From an uncultured Spirochaetaceae bacterium (GTDB lineage: Bacteria; Spirochaetota; Spirochaetia; Sphaerochaetales; Sphaerochaetaceae): DNA of 64,000 nucleotides. This document shows positions 51,777 to 60,270 of the stretch, piece after piece. How positions within the stretch are numbered: position 1 is the stretch's first letter; every line of letters starts with the position of its first letter. The notes below the pieces were generated by a model. The model searched no databases. It was given only the letters and a program-made list of their open reading frames with translations, and was not told the DNA's origin. The position numbers were made by a program, and so were the translations under genes. Where the stretch lies: NCBI GenBank assembly GCA_944390725.1, contig CALXQU010000001.1:124001-188000 (forward strand), written 5' to 3'.

Positions 51777-53688
51777 TCTCCGCCTCCCTTTCCTTGAGTC
51801 TTCTCAGGTACAGGAGCACTTCGCCGAGCTTCGATTCATACGGATCCTCGGCAGACCTTTCAGGGACACGTCCATATTCCTCGAAGAATGTCTGGACCTG
51901 GGGCCAGTAGATGCGTATCTCGTTCTCCGTGAAGTCGGGAAGCCTGTCCATCTTCCTGTCGATGGCCTCCTTGATCGCGCCGAGAGTCTGCTTATCTATC
52001 GACTTGGCAACGATCTGGAATGCCTCTTCGAATGGGTTGATGCTATCGATGAGGTTTATGTCGAGGTCGCGGATATCGAGGATGATGTTGTTTGCAAAAT
52101 GGAGCAACCTGACATCCGGGCTTCCCGTCTTTTCTTCTTCCTCCTTGATCTTCTTCGGGATTATCAGCTCAGTAACAAGCCTCTGTCTCACAGCTTCCCT
52201 GTCATGCTCTGAGAGGTCTGGATACTTCTCGATGAGGATCTTCGGTATGAGGCCCTTGTTGATGAGCTTGCCAGCGTTCTTCTTCGGCATCGCCTGTATG
52301 ACCTCGGGATTGGTCATGACGGACTCTAGGAGGTTGTCCATCTCGCTGTCGATGATCTTCTTCGCCTTGTCGCTTTCAGGTTCTACCAGCTGGAGCTTCG
52401 GCAGCTTCGTCTTGAGGTCCCACTTCGGAAGAAGCACCTGCTCCATCAGGAGGGATGCAGTCACAGCCTTCAGCAGGTTGTTCACAGCCTCTGCGACCTC
52501 GCTGGTCTCGGCATCAGGCTCGGCGATGATGTTCGTGAAGCGTGCTTCCTCCTTGCCGGGGTAATCCCTTGTGCAACGCCCGATTATCTGGACTATCTCT
52601 GTGAGGGAACCACGGTAACCGACCGTGAGCATATGCTCGCACGGCGGCCAGTCAAAACCTTCCTTTGCAAGGTTGAGGGCGATGATGATGTCTACCGCAT
52701 CCTTGTCATCGGCATGGGCATTGAGATAGTCCTGCTTACGGCTACGGTCAGCCTCGTTCACCAGGTCGAGAACCTTCAGAAGCCTTCCATCCTTCGTCCT
52801 GACGACATCCACGACGCCATCCTCGGTGGAGACATAATCGCCGATGATGTCGATGATGCGGTCAACCTCGTCGTACTTCTCCTTCGTGGACTCCCTGGAG
52901 TTTACGTTCGGGATGTGGATGATGGTCTTCATCTTCGTATCAAGGTCTTTTGCAAGGACGTTGAAATAGGTTCCCGAATAGAAGTCGTATGAGAGCGTGA
53001 TTGTATGGAGGTATTTGTAGCCTGAGAGCTGGTCGTAGTAGCTGAACGTGACGGTCGTGAACTTCGTCTCGATCTCAGGATCCAGAACTGGAACACCATC
53101 ACCTCTGAAGTAGGAGCCGGTCATCGCCATGACATGGGCTGTAGAGCCCAATATTACGCCTCTGACGAGCTTTCCGAGGACGGACGACTCAACATCCGCT
53201 GAGGTATGATGGAACTCGTCTATGCCCAACAGGCAGCCGTTGAAAGACGATGGATCATTAATGTCATCGTAGGCGAAGCGGAGGGTCGCATGGGTGCAGA
53301 TAAGAATCTTCGCTCCAGGGTTCTTCAGAAACTCACGGAACTTCTTCACCTTCCTCTCGTCGCTTCCAGGGCCGCAGAGATTGTATTCAGCATCTGGCTC
53401 CCAGTCCTTGAAGAAGCCTCCTGTACGGAGGTCTGTCGGGCGGAACGATGATGCGATGGTCTTCTCAGGAACGGCGATGATGACCTTCTTTATCCCCTGA
53501 TACGCCATCTTGTCGAGGGCGATGTACATGAACGCTCTGGACTTTCCGGAGGCGGGAGGCGACTTCAGGAGGATATATTGCTCGTTCCTCCTCTCGTATA
53601 CCTTCCGTTGCATCGGCCTCATTCCGAGGTTGTCCGATGATACACTCGCACCAGTCTGTGCATATGTGATATGGGCTATCTCAGGCAT
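51763..53688 (-). CDS. SF2 DEAD/DEAH-type helicase of a restriction-like system
   Basis: A 641-residue helicase. Motif I is LLKSPPASGKSRAFM (about 42), motif II GIDEFHHTS (about 155), motif III AMTGSY, and motif VI EIVQIIGRCTRDYPG (about 375). NLAKEGFDWPPC is the typical restriction-helicase motif V region. The C-terminal 230 residues are helical, with no known nuclease motif. It probably moves along DNA to couple recognition to cleavage. AAGGAGGGG precedes ATG; it overlaps both neighbours by 13-14 bp. Confidence 0.87.
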   Translation of the reverse strand: MPEIAHITYAQTGASVSSDNLGMRPMQRKVYERRNEQYILLKSPPASGKSRAFMYIALDKMAYQGIKKVIIAVPEKTIASSFRPTDLRTGGFFKDWEPDAEYNLCGPGSDERKVKKFREFLKNPGAKILICTHATLRFAYDDINDPSSFNGCLLGIDEFHHTSADVESSVLGKLVRGVILGSTAHVMAMTGSYFRGDGVPVLDPEIETKFTTVTFSYYDQLSGYKYLHTITLSYDFYSGTYFNVLAKDLDTKMKTIIHIPNVNSRESTKEKYDEVDRIIDIIGDYVSTEDGVVDVVRTKDGRLLKVLDLVNEADRSRKQDYLNAHADDKDAVDIIIALNLAKEGFDWPPCEHMLTVGYRGSLTEIVQIIGRCTRDYPGKEEARFTNIIAEPDAETSEVAEAVNNLLKAVTASLLMEQVLLPKWDLKTKLPKLQLVEPESDKAKKIIDSEMDNLLESVMTNPEVIQAMPKKNAGKLINKGLIPKILIEKYPDLSEHDREAVRQRLVTELIIPKKIKEEEEKTGSPDVRLLHFANNIILDIRDLDINLIDSINPFEEAFQIVAKSIDKQTLGAIKEAIDRKMDRLPDFTENEIRIYWPQVQTFFEEYGRVPERSAEDPYESKLGEVLLYLRRLKEREAENGDK

Positions 53689-54455
53689 CCATCCCCTCCT
53701 TGCAATCTGTCTATAATGTTTTTTGAAATATCTCTTGGAATGATCAAATCTTCGAGATCATCAATATCTCCACAGTCAGCAATATCTTCAATGCTGCCAA
53801 TATATGTCATCTTTCTTTGTTCTTTATGAATATCTTCATCTGGAAACAGTGATATAAGCCTGAATTCCTTCTGCCATGCATATTCTATTCCTTTCTGGAA
53901 CATCTCTTTCTGAGGAATAGAACAAGTATCCACGAAATGTTCAAACTCCATATCCGCAAAACCATAATGAATGCTCCGGCAGATAACACGGCCTTCAAAT
54001 CGTTTAATGAATTCTTCAGGATTGAATATCACGATAAATCGATCCTGCTTGAACTCTGTCTTTATTCTTTCAATCCATTGTTTCTCAATATGATAGTGAA
54101 TACAGCCATCAATAATCTCAAAATCACATTGTTCGGCCTTTCGAAAACAGCAGAATGGCGTATGAGCAGATATCCACGACATTTTATGCATGATTGCTTC
54201 GTCTGCTAATGGCATTACAGGACCATATGTTCCATCATCATGGCATTCAGCAATGACTATATTCCTTATCTTCTGGCAAATCTGTGAATCCCATATGTCA
54301 TTCTGGCCACCTGTGCTGCTTTTATCAGAATTGAATGCATGTGGATAGTTGAAGCAGAAACGCCCTTTCATGGTACTATCAAGAAACTCTTGTTTTAATG
54401 TTTTGATCAGGAAAGGAATCTTTTTATCTTCCTGTCTCAGGTATGAATCAAACAT
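53676..54455 (-). CDS. DUF2971-like protein, AT-rich cargo gene
   Basis: A 259-residue protein starting at ATG 54455, overlapping the methyltransferase stop by 8 bp. FCFNYPHAFNSDKSS near the N-terminus and the late GIEYAWQKEFRLI resemble the N- and C-terminal blocks of DUF2971 proteins, which occur in phage-defence loci. This match is by eye. It is clearly more AT-rich than the rest of the operon, suggesting separate acquisition. It overlaps the helicase gene by 13 bp. Confidence 0.6.
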   Translation of the reverse strand: MFDSYLRQEDKKIPFLIKTLKQEFLDSTMKGRFCFNYPHAFNSDKSSTGGQNDIWDSQICQKIRNIVIAECHDDGTYGPVMPLADEAIMHKMSWISAHTPFCCFRKAEQCDFEIIDGCIHYHIEKQWIERIKTEFKQDRFIVIFNPEEFIKRFEGRVICRSIHYGFADMEFEHFVDTCSIPQKEMFQKGIEYAWQKEFRLISLFPDEDIHKEQRKMTYIGSIEDIADCGDIDDLEDLIIPRDISKNIIDRLQGGDGCLR

Positions 54456-57108
54456 TTGCCATTTCCTTATATCTTCTGAAAAGCTCCTGGAGCCTCTCGC
54501 TGTCGTTATCGAAGCCACTGCGTCTATAAAGGGAATCAACCAGCAGGTCGTTCGACTCATGTGCGGCTCTGAGGTCATCCGGCATCTTATCCGGGTCATA
54601 AAGCTGAGCCATCGTGTTCTCATAATGGTTCTCGCGGGCTTCGATAATCCTCATTGCCGAATTCTCAAGAACCTTCTTCTGTGCATCCGAGAGGTTCGGG
54701 AACGGGAAGGTGTTGTAGCAGAGAGTGTTGGAATACCTGTAGTCAGTCTTCAACTTTCCCCCAGTTACCTTTACCCAAGCCATGTGAATTCGAGAAGTCA
54801 GGATAGCAAGTAACCAAATTGGTGCATCATATATCGTATAAGCCAAATTTGTTACAACAACATTCGTTGCAAGATATCCAATTGGAATATAGTCTCGTCG
54901 CTCTGATGAGACCAGAGGAATTATGATTGTCGGAACATCCGGAACAAATCGATTTTCGCTGAAACTCCAGGGAACATCTGCCTTCTTCTTGGTCTGCTCA
55001 CGTGTGCTGTTTATCCTGAACGCACGAATGTGTTCAATCCTTTCTTTGATTTCAGGGACAGACATCGCCAACGACAAGGTGGCAGGAGTTATCCACAAGC
55101 ACCAGCGTTCAATTCCATTGATAAATTCTCGGGATCCCATTGTTCGCAAAAATAGCTCTCTACATTCTGGATGAGCAGTCAAGAACGCTTCTTTCTGGGA
55201 ATTTGTGAAAATCAGCTGACCATCATCAATAGGTGTGGAGCCAAATAAGCACTTTGGATATCCAGATGGTGTTGTATGAGAAGCTGTAACAGTATTCGTA
55301 CTTGATTCATCTCTCAAATATGGATTGATATTCTGAACCAGCCTCGAACTCTCATTCGAATACAGACGTTTTGGGCCATCACCTTTATTTCTGAGGCCGA
55401 TTATCGTTACAGTAACTCCCGCCTTATCCTTTGCATTGTTCGACCATTTGAACGATTCGTATCCAAAGAATATCTCCTCGTCCTCTTTCAGCACGGCTGG
55501 CCAGAGAGCCTTCACATGCTTACCCTGGGTGACTGAGTTGGTCGATACCAGCCCAAGCTCACGGTTCTTGTAGCCCCTGATGTAGTCGCTTCCCTTCAGG
55601 AACCAGCAGGAGACATAATCGAGATCCGTTGTTCCATGTATACGTCCCTGAAATAGTCTCTGGATATCAGCACGCTGAGAATCTGTTTTTGTCTGATGCC
55701 CTGCAAACGGCGGATTTCCACAAACATACACTATATCATCATTCTCTGCAGGACATACCTCATTCAAATCCAGCCTCAGGGCATTTCCGCAAACGATATG
55801 TCCGCTTGCCGTAAGAGGTAGCGTCGGGTTTGCGTTGTTATACTTCTCATAGCACTCCATATTGATCTGGTGCTGGGCAAGCCAGAGGGATAGGCGTGCA
55901 ATCTCGCAGGGGAAATCATCGATCTCGATACCATAGAAGTTGTTGAGGTGGATGCCGACGAACGGAAGCTCATCAATCATGGATATCGCCCTCATATCGA
56001 GGTGGCAGAGCTCCTTATATGCCGTGATAAGGAAGTTGCCTGAACCACATGCAGGGTCGAATACTTTGATTCTTGCAATCTTCTCCCTGTACTCCTTTAC
56101 CTTCCGTTCCTTCCACTTTCCAGAAGGGAGCGCATCGATCTCATCAAGCTCTGCCCTGAGGTCATCCAGGAACAGCGGATTCAGAACCTTCATGATATTT
56201 GAAACCGACGTGTAATGCTGTCCGAGCGTCCTCCTCTGTTCCTCTGATATGACCGTTTGGAACATGGAACCGAAGATGTCGGGATTGATAGCCGACCAGT
56301 CGGAAGCGCAGCACTCGAGGAGCTTGCGCCTCGAGGTTTTCGAAAACTTCGGTATCGGATAATGCTTCTGGAAGAGGCCTCCGTTCACATACGGGAATGC
56401 CTCATAATAGTCCTTGATATCGGTTCTCTGATCCACCGGTATATCAAGTACATCAAACAGCCCCTCAAGGAACGCCTGTACGCTGGACCCGTCCTCAGAT
56501 GTATGAAGCTGGAGAGCATTGCGAAATTGGCTTTCTTCGAAGATGTGGGTATCATCGGCAAAGAGGCAGAAAAGGAGGCGTGTCAGGAAGACATTAAGAG
56601 CCTCCTCTGTCAGTTCGGCGTTGTCCTCATTGTCCTTCTTGATGGATTCAAAGAGATGCCCCATCTGAGTTGCGGCCTTCACATCGGCAGGGTTCTCGAC
56701 AATCTGCTCGATTGTCTCACGACCGCACCAAGGGAGGAAGAACTCGTAGCTGTCAGGAAGCTCATCGAACGGGATGTCTATTCCACGGTCGCTGACCATA
56801 TCCTTCGCAATCAGACGTTCGAAGTTTGTGGCAACGACAAATCTTTCCTTATTCTTCGCGGAAGCTACAGCATCGAGATAAAATCTTTCAAGCTCAGAAC
56901 TTAGGCATTGGGAGGGGGTAAAGAGGAGCTTCTGCTTTACGGAATACCGCCCGTTCTGGTCCGGGCCGGCAGCCAGAAGCTTCTTGATTGTCGTATTTGC
57001 AAAGCCATATGCAGAGAGGAAGGATGAAAGGAACTCCTCGCCAACCTTTGTGATAGCATCTTCCAGTCTGCTCTTGATCTTATCTATGTTCGTATCAGTT
57101 GCTTTCAT
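54448..57108 (-). CDS. Large N6-adenine DNA methyltransferase (MmeI/COG1002-like)
   Basis: An 886-residue class I DNA methyltransferase. The SAM loop is VFDPACGSGNFLITAYKEL (about 360), and the catalytic motif IV is VCGNPPFAGHQ (about 455), of the NPPY/F type for N6-adenine. GSREFINGIERWCLWI and FPFPNLS further on match the MmeI-like target recognition region. The N-terminal 300 residues are helical and lack a visible PD-(D/E)xK nuclease, unlike MmeI itself, so cleavage must come from another subunit. ATG 57108 has AAGGAA upstream; it overlaps the regulator gene by 14 bp. Confidence 0.87.
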   Translation of the reverse strand: MKATDTNIDKIKSRLEDAITKVGEEFLSSFLSAYGFANTTIKKLLAAGPDQNGRYSVKQKLLFTPSQCLSSELERFYLDAVASAKNKERFVVATNFERLIAKDMVSDRGIDIPFDELPDSYEFFLPWCGRETIEQIVENPADVKAATQMGHLFESIKKDNEDNAELTEEALNVFLTRLLFCLFADDTHIFEESQFRNALQLHTSEDGSSVQAFLEGLFDVLDIPVDQRTDIKDYYEAFPYVNGGLFQKHYPIPKFSKTSRRKLLECCASDWSAINPDIFGSMFQTVISEEQRRTLGQHYTSVSNIMKVLNPLFLDDLRAELDEIDALPSGKWKERKVKEYREKIARIKVFDPACGSGNFLITAYKELCHLDMRAISMIDELPFVGIHLNNFYGIEIDDFPCEIARLSLWLAQHQINMECYEKYNNANPTLPLTASGHIVCGNALRLDLNEVCPAENDDIVYVCGNPPFAGHQTKTDSQRADIQRLFQGRIHGTTDLDYVSCWFLKGSDYIRGYKNRELGLVSTNSVTQGKHVKALWPAVLKEDEEIFFGYESFKWSNNAKDKAGVTVTIIGLRNKGDGPKRLYSNESSRLVQNINPYLRDESSTNTVTASHTTPSGYPKCLFGSTPIDDGQLIFTNSQKEAFLTAHPECRELFLRTMGSREFINGIERWCLWITPATLSLAMSVPEIKERIEHIRAFRINSTREQTKKKADVPWSFSENRFVPDVPTIIIPLVSSERRDYIPIGYLATNVVVTNLAYTIYDAPIWLLAILTSRIHMAWVKVTGGKLKTDYRYSNTLCYNTFPFPNLSDAQKKVLENSAMRIIEARENHYENTMAQLYDPDKMPDDLRAAHESNDLLVDSLYRRSGFDNDSERLQELFRRYKEMANV

Positions 57109-57553
57109 CCTGCTTTTCCTTCTTTTTAAGTTCAGCGAGCTTCTCATGGATCTCATCCCGCCTGATATCGACCCTATGCCTGAACTCGGTCATGTTCTTA
57201 TGACCCGTGACGTAGGCGATGGTCAGGCACTGGTTGCATGTCATGTCCTGGAGTTCGATGTCCCTGATTGCACGCGGAACTGCCCAGTAGAACTCGTATA
57301 GATGAGGGGCCTTCGAGTGATCGTACAACAGCTCGTCCATGGAGATGTCGAGAGCTTCAGCAATCCTTCTTATTGTCGTGAAGCTTGGATTGACCTTCTG
57401 TGAACGCATGCTGGACAGTGTCTTCGGACTCAGTCCTATGAGACGTGCGAGGTCTGCCCATTTGATGTTGACCTCGGCAAGCAGATCGGCAATCTTGTTG
57501 TAAAGGTCCTCGACCTGTTCCTGTATGACTTCCTTGTCCTGTTTCGACGGCAT
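57095..57553 (-). CDS. Xre-family regulator of the cargo operon
   Basis: A 152-residue protein. The helix-turn-helix is WADLARLIGLSPKTLSSMRSQKVNPSFTTIRRIAEAL (about 43-80), followed by a C-terminal helical part of 70 residues. ATG 57553 has GGGAGG 6 bases before it, and a TATACT lies upstream. Controller proteins of this type delay nuclease expression in restriction loci. It is coupled to the methyltransferase gene by overlap. Confidence 0.85.
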   Translation of the reverse strand: MPSKQDKEVIQEQVEDLYNKIADLLAEVNIKWADLARLIGLSPKTLSSMRSQKVNPSFTTIRRIAEALDISMDELLYDHSKAPHLYEFYWAVPRAIRDIELQDMTCNQCLTIAYVTGHKNMTEFRHRVDIRRDEIHEKLAELKKKEKQDESN

Positions 57554-57635
57554 GACCAACCTCCCTATAGAAGGAAAGTATATCATAGAATATTGAGTCC
57601 TGACAGGGAGCGAGGCGTTCAAAGCATTCAATTTG

Positions 57636-57884
57636 TTAAATATTCTCCGGGGTTCCATAGATCAGGCGGTCAACGCTGGTACCGAGAGCCTCCGCCATCT
57701 CCTTCGCACTGCCGATCGAGACGTTGCTGTTGCTGGACTTCTTCGAGGACAGCGTGCGAGGGTCTATGTCGAGCTTACCCGCAAGCTCCCTCCATGTCAT
57801 TCCACGCTCCTTCAGCACGAAGTCGATATTGTTCCAGAAGTTCGTTGCCAATCTATCGTATTTGCCATTCTTCGGTGTATTCAT
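57636..57884 (-). CDS. Small Xre-family regulator
   Basis: An 82-residue protein, almost entirely a helix-turn-helix domain (MTWRELAGKLDIDPRTLSSKK, about 29-49). It resembles the second regulator in the first 80 residues (both end with a LDISMDELLY/LGTSVDRLIY block), so the pair probably arose by duplication. ATG 57884 has AGGA close before it, with TATACT further upstream. It is likely the operon's first gene and autoregulator. Confidence 0.8.
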   Translation of the reverse strand: MNTPKNGKYDRLATNFWNNIDFVLKERGMTWRELAGKLDIDPRTLSSKKSSNSNVSIGSAKEMAEALGTSVDRLIYGTPENI

Positions 57885-58137
57885 TGTCCTATCGATATCC
57901 TTTGTACATAGTATAACAGATTGACGCAGAAAAACAAGCGATATGGATTATTATATTGAGTACAGATACCCTATATCAGATTGTATTCAATATCATAATC
58001 CTATATGGGGATATATGACAGAAAAATCGCATTATTTTGAGACTTTTTCCTTGTCTTTCCAGAAATCTGTACTTATAATAATATGTGCAACGGCGGGATT
58101 TTCACCTCATTATATTGAATTGTTGAACAGGAAGGAC

Positions 58138-59469
58138 ATGGCAGGATTCGAGGAAAGCTACCGGAACATCCTCATCTCCAAGCTGAACGACCTCGAAAAG
58201 GAGGCCGAACGGTTCGTCATGTCTCCAGGGCGGGACTTCAGCAGGAGAAGGAAACTGCCGTTCGCAGAGACGATGAAGACGGTGCTCTACATGGAGGGCA
58301 ACTCCCTTAACAAGGAGCTCTGCGACCTCTACAACCTCCAGCCTGACAGCGATAGATTCATCACCAAGTCGGCCTTCGTCCAACAGCGCGGGAAAATCAG
58401 ACATGAGGCGTTCAAAGAGGCTTTCAGAAGATTCAATGTCGATACGGGCATGAATGATTTGAACCTCTATCAGGGCCACCGCCTCATTGCAGTGGACGGC
58501 TCTGATGTGAACATCGCACTCAACCCCGATTCCGATACCTATTTCCCGCCGAACAGCAGATCGGATACTGGGTTCAACCAGCTGCATCTGAATGCCCTGT
58601 ATGACATCCTCAACAATACGTTCCTCGATTGCGTGATACAGTCCGCTCCCAAGGAGCACGAGGTCGAGGCCGCCCGCATGATGGTGAAGCGGTTGCAAAA
58701 ATCATCCTGCCGCACCATCGTCATCGCCGACAGGGGATATGCGTCCCTTGACCTTATGGAGACAATCCGTGACCAGAACGTTGATTTTCTCTTCAGGGTT
58801 CCGAATGGTTTCATCTCGGAGTTGTCGCGGATGCCGATGACAGAATTTGATACCGATATCTCGTTCACCATCGTTACAGAGCAGACCAACGAAGCGAAGC
58901 GGCTCATCGCTGAAGGAAAGGCCAAAAGCATGATTGGCCCCAGCAAGTTCGGAAAAAGAAAGAAGAATGTCACGTGGTATCATTCATCGCAGTATCTGAT
59001 GAAGCTGCGTGCAGTCAGGTTCCAGCTGGATACAGGTGAATATGAGACACTTGTGACCTCGCTGGACCGCAACCGTTTTCCTGTTGATAGAATGAAGGAG
59101 GTGTACCACCTGAGATGGGGAATCGAAACATCCTTCAGATGGCTGAAATATGCCATCGGGATGACAAATTTCCATTCGCGGAAGGAGGAGTCTATCAAGC
59201 AGGAAATCTTCGCCCGGCTCCTCATGTACAACTTCTGTGCCCGCATAGCGAACTCGGTAATCATCGAACAGCCGGGAGAGAACATTCATGTCTACAAAGT
59301 CAACTTCTCCCAGGCGATACACATCTGCTTCTCTTTTCTGAAGAACAGCCTCGATATCGATATCCGAGAGCTGATACGACGATATGTCGAGCCCGTCAGA
59401 CCGGGGAGAAGCGATAAGCGGAAGCTCCGCCCCAAAGGTGTCATCTGCTTCAACTATAGGGTCGCATGA
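58138..59469 (+). CDS. IS4-family DDE transposase
   Basis: A 443-residue transposase. The catalytic Asp residues are in LIAVDGSDVNIA (about 120) and IVIADRGYASLDL (about 200). The Glu is in the diagnostic IS4 signature Y-(2)-R-(3)-E-(6)-K, seen as YHLRWGIETSFRWLK (about 325). It cuts and joins element ends. ATG 58138 has AGGAAGG 2 bases before it; the open frame further upstream is not typical transposase sequence. The frame is intact, so the element may still be active. The 250 bp between it and the regulator gene hold divergent promoters. Confidence 0.93.
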   Translation: MAGFEESYRNILISKLNDLEKEAERFVMSPGRDFSRRRKLPFAETMKTVLYMEGNSLNKELCDLYNLQPDSDRFITKSAFVQQRGKIRHEAFKEAFRRFNVDTGMNDLNLYQGHRLIAVDGSDVNIALNPDSDTYFPPNSRSDTGFNQLHLNALYDILNNTFLDCVIQSAPKEHEVEAARMMVKRLQKSSCRTIVIADRGYASLDLMETIRDQNVDFLFRVPNGFISELSRMPMTEFDTDISFTIVTEQTNEAKRLIAEGKAKSMIGPSKFGKRKKNVTWYHSSQYLMKLRAVRFQLDTGEYETLVTSLDRNRFPVDRMKEVYHLRWGIETSFRWLKYAIGMTNFHSRKEESIKQEIFARLLMYNFCARIANSVIIEQPGENIHVYKVNFSQAIHICFSFLKNSLDIDIRELIRRYVEPVRPGRSDKRKLRPKGVICFNYRVA

Positions 59470-59577
59470 CAGCCATTCCAGTAAGGATGGCTCATTCCGT
59501 CATGTACCAGCATCCACCAAGAAACACAATTTCCATTCCTTATTCGCAGATATCAGTCATCCACCTCACATGAAAAA

Positions 59578-59614
59578 GGCCACAGTCCCCATTTCTGAGG
59601 AGGCTGTGGTCTTT
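59578..59614 (+). terminator. Terminator after the transposase
   Basis: GGCCACAG pairs with CTGTGGTC (one G-T), with further inner TCC/GGA pairing, followed by TTTCT. The remaining 59470-59704 has a second CTTAACTTAAC word like the terminal repeat at about 59652, and no gene. Confidence 0.65.
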
Positions 59615-59704
59615 CTGTATGGCTGGGAGGTTCAACCCCGTTTCCAGCCGGTTCTTAACTTAACAGGGCTCTCAGAATGCCGTGGCCTCGGAACCTTCAT
59701 GATT

Positions 59705-59723
59705 CCTTAACTAAACGACATTG
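59705..59723 (-). repeat. Right terminal inverted repeat
   Basis: A 19-bp end, complementary to 50504-50522 except at two positions. Confidence 0.88.
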
Positions 59724-59733
59724 GATAATCGCC
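59724..59733. repeat. Target site duplication, right copy
   Basis: GATAATCGCC is identical to 50494-50503. Confidence 0.9.
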
Positions 59734-59772
59734 GGCAATCCGGTGTATCATCAGGACAGAGGAGGCATGCGG

Positions 59773-60270
59773 ATGCTGACACACCCATTCCAGCCCGTAT
59801 GGGACAGGGGCTCGATGATACTCATACTCGGCTCATTCCCTTCCGTGCGCTCAAGGGAGGAGGGATTCTACTATGGCCATCCGCGCAACAGGTTCTGGCC
59901 GCTGATGGAGGCGATGTTCTCCGAGAAGCTCATATCAATCGATGACAAAGTTAGCTTCCTCCACCGCCGCCATATAGCGCTCAGCGATGTCATCCTCTCC
60001 TGCGATATCGAGGGCTCTGCGGATGCATCCATCTCCAATGCGGTGCCGAACGACATCAGGAAGATGCTGGATGGCTCCCAGATCCATGCCATCTATGCAA
60101 ACGGGGCGAAGGCGGCCGAGCTCTATGCCAGGCTCATCGGCATAGGCACTGCCGTAAGGCTTCCATCCACATCACCGGCCAATGCCGCATGGCCGCTGGA
60201 GAGGCTGCTGGATGAATGGCGGCAGATCCTAGATATGCTCGGCGTAGCGGATGAGCGGCCGCAGGGATGA
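59773..60270 (+). CDS. Hypoxanthine-DNA glycosylase-type enzyme (UDG superfamily)
   Basis: A 165-residue uracil-DNA-glycosylase-fold protein. ILGSFPSVRSREEGFYYGHPRNRFWP is the motif 1 region of the family 6 (deoxyinosine) glycosylases, and RLPSTSPANA is the C-terminal loop. It should remove deaminated bases from DNA. ATG 59773 has AGGAGG 7 bases before it; an ATG two codons earlier is too close. The -10 TATCAT (59746-59751) is host DNA, but the end of the mobile element now supplies part of its -35. Confidence 0.85.
   Translation: MLTHPFQPVWDRGSMILILGSFPSVRSREEGFYYGHPRNRFWPLMEAMFSEKLISIDDKVSFLHRRHIALSDVILSCDIEGSADASISNAVPNDIRKMLDGSQIHAIYANGAKAAELYARLIGIGTAVRLPSTSPANAAWPLERLLDEWRQILDMLGVADERPQG

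Larger units (their letters stand above)
50504..59723. mobile_element. IS4-family transporter element with defence cargo (9,220 bp)
   Basis: The ends are CAATGTCATTAAGTTAAGG on the left and, read inward from the right, CAATGTCGTTTAGTTAAGG: 17 of 19 identical. A perfect 10-bp direct repeat flanks it, as IS4-family transposition makes. A single transposase gene lies at the right end; the remaining 7.3 kb is passenger DNA on the opposite strand. No inner copy of the terminal repeat is seen next to the transposase, so the cargo is within one IS rather than between two. The intact duplication points to a recent insertion between mscS and the glycosylase gene. Confidence 0.88.

Noticed and set aside
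57943..58137. N-terminal extension of the transposase
   Set aside because: The extra 65 codons are AT-rich, unlike IS4 transposases, and ATG 58138 has AGGAAGG just upstream.
57885..58137. Internal left end of a solo IS beside the transposase (composite structure)
   Set aside because: No sequence like CAATGTC...GTTAAGG was found there, so the cargo lies inside a single element.
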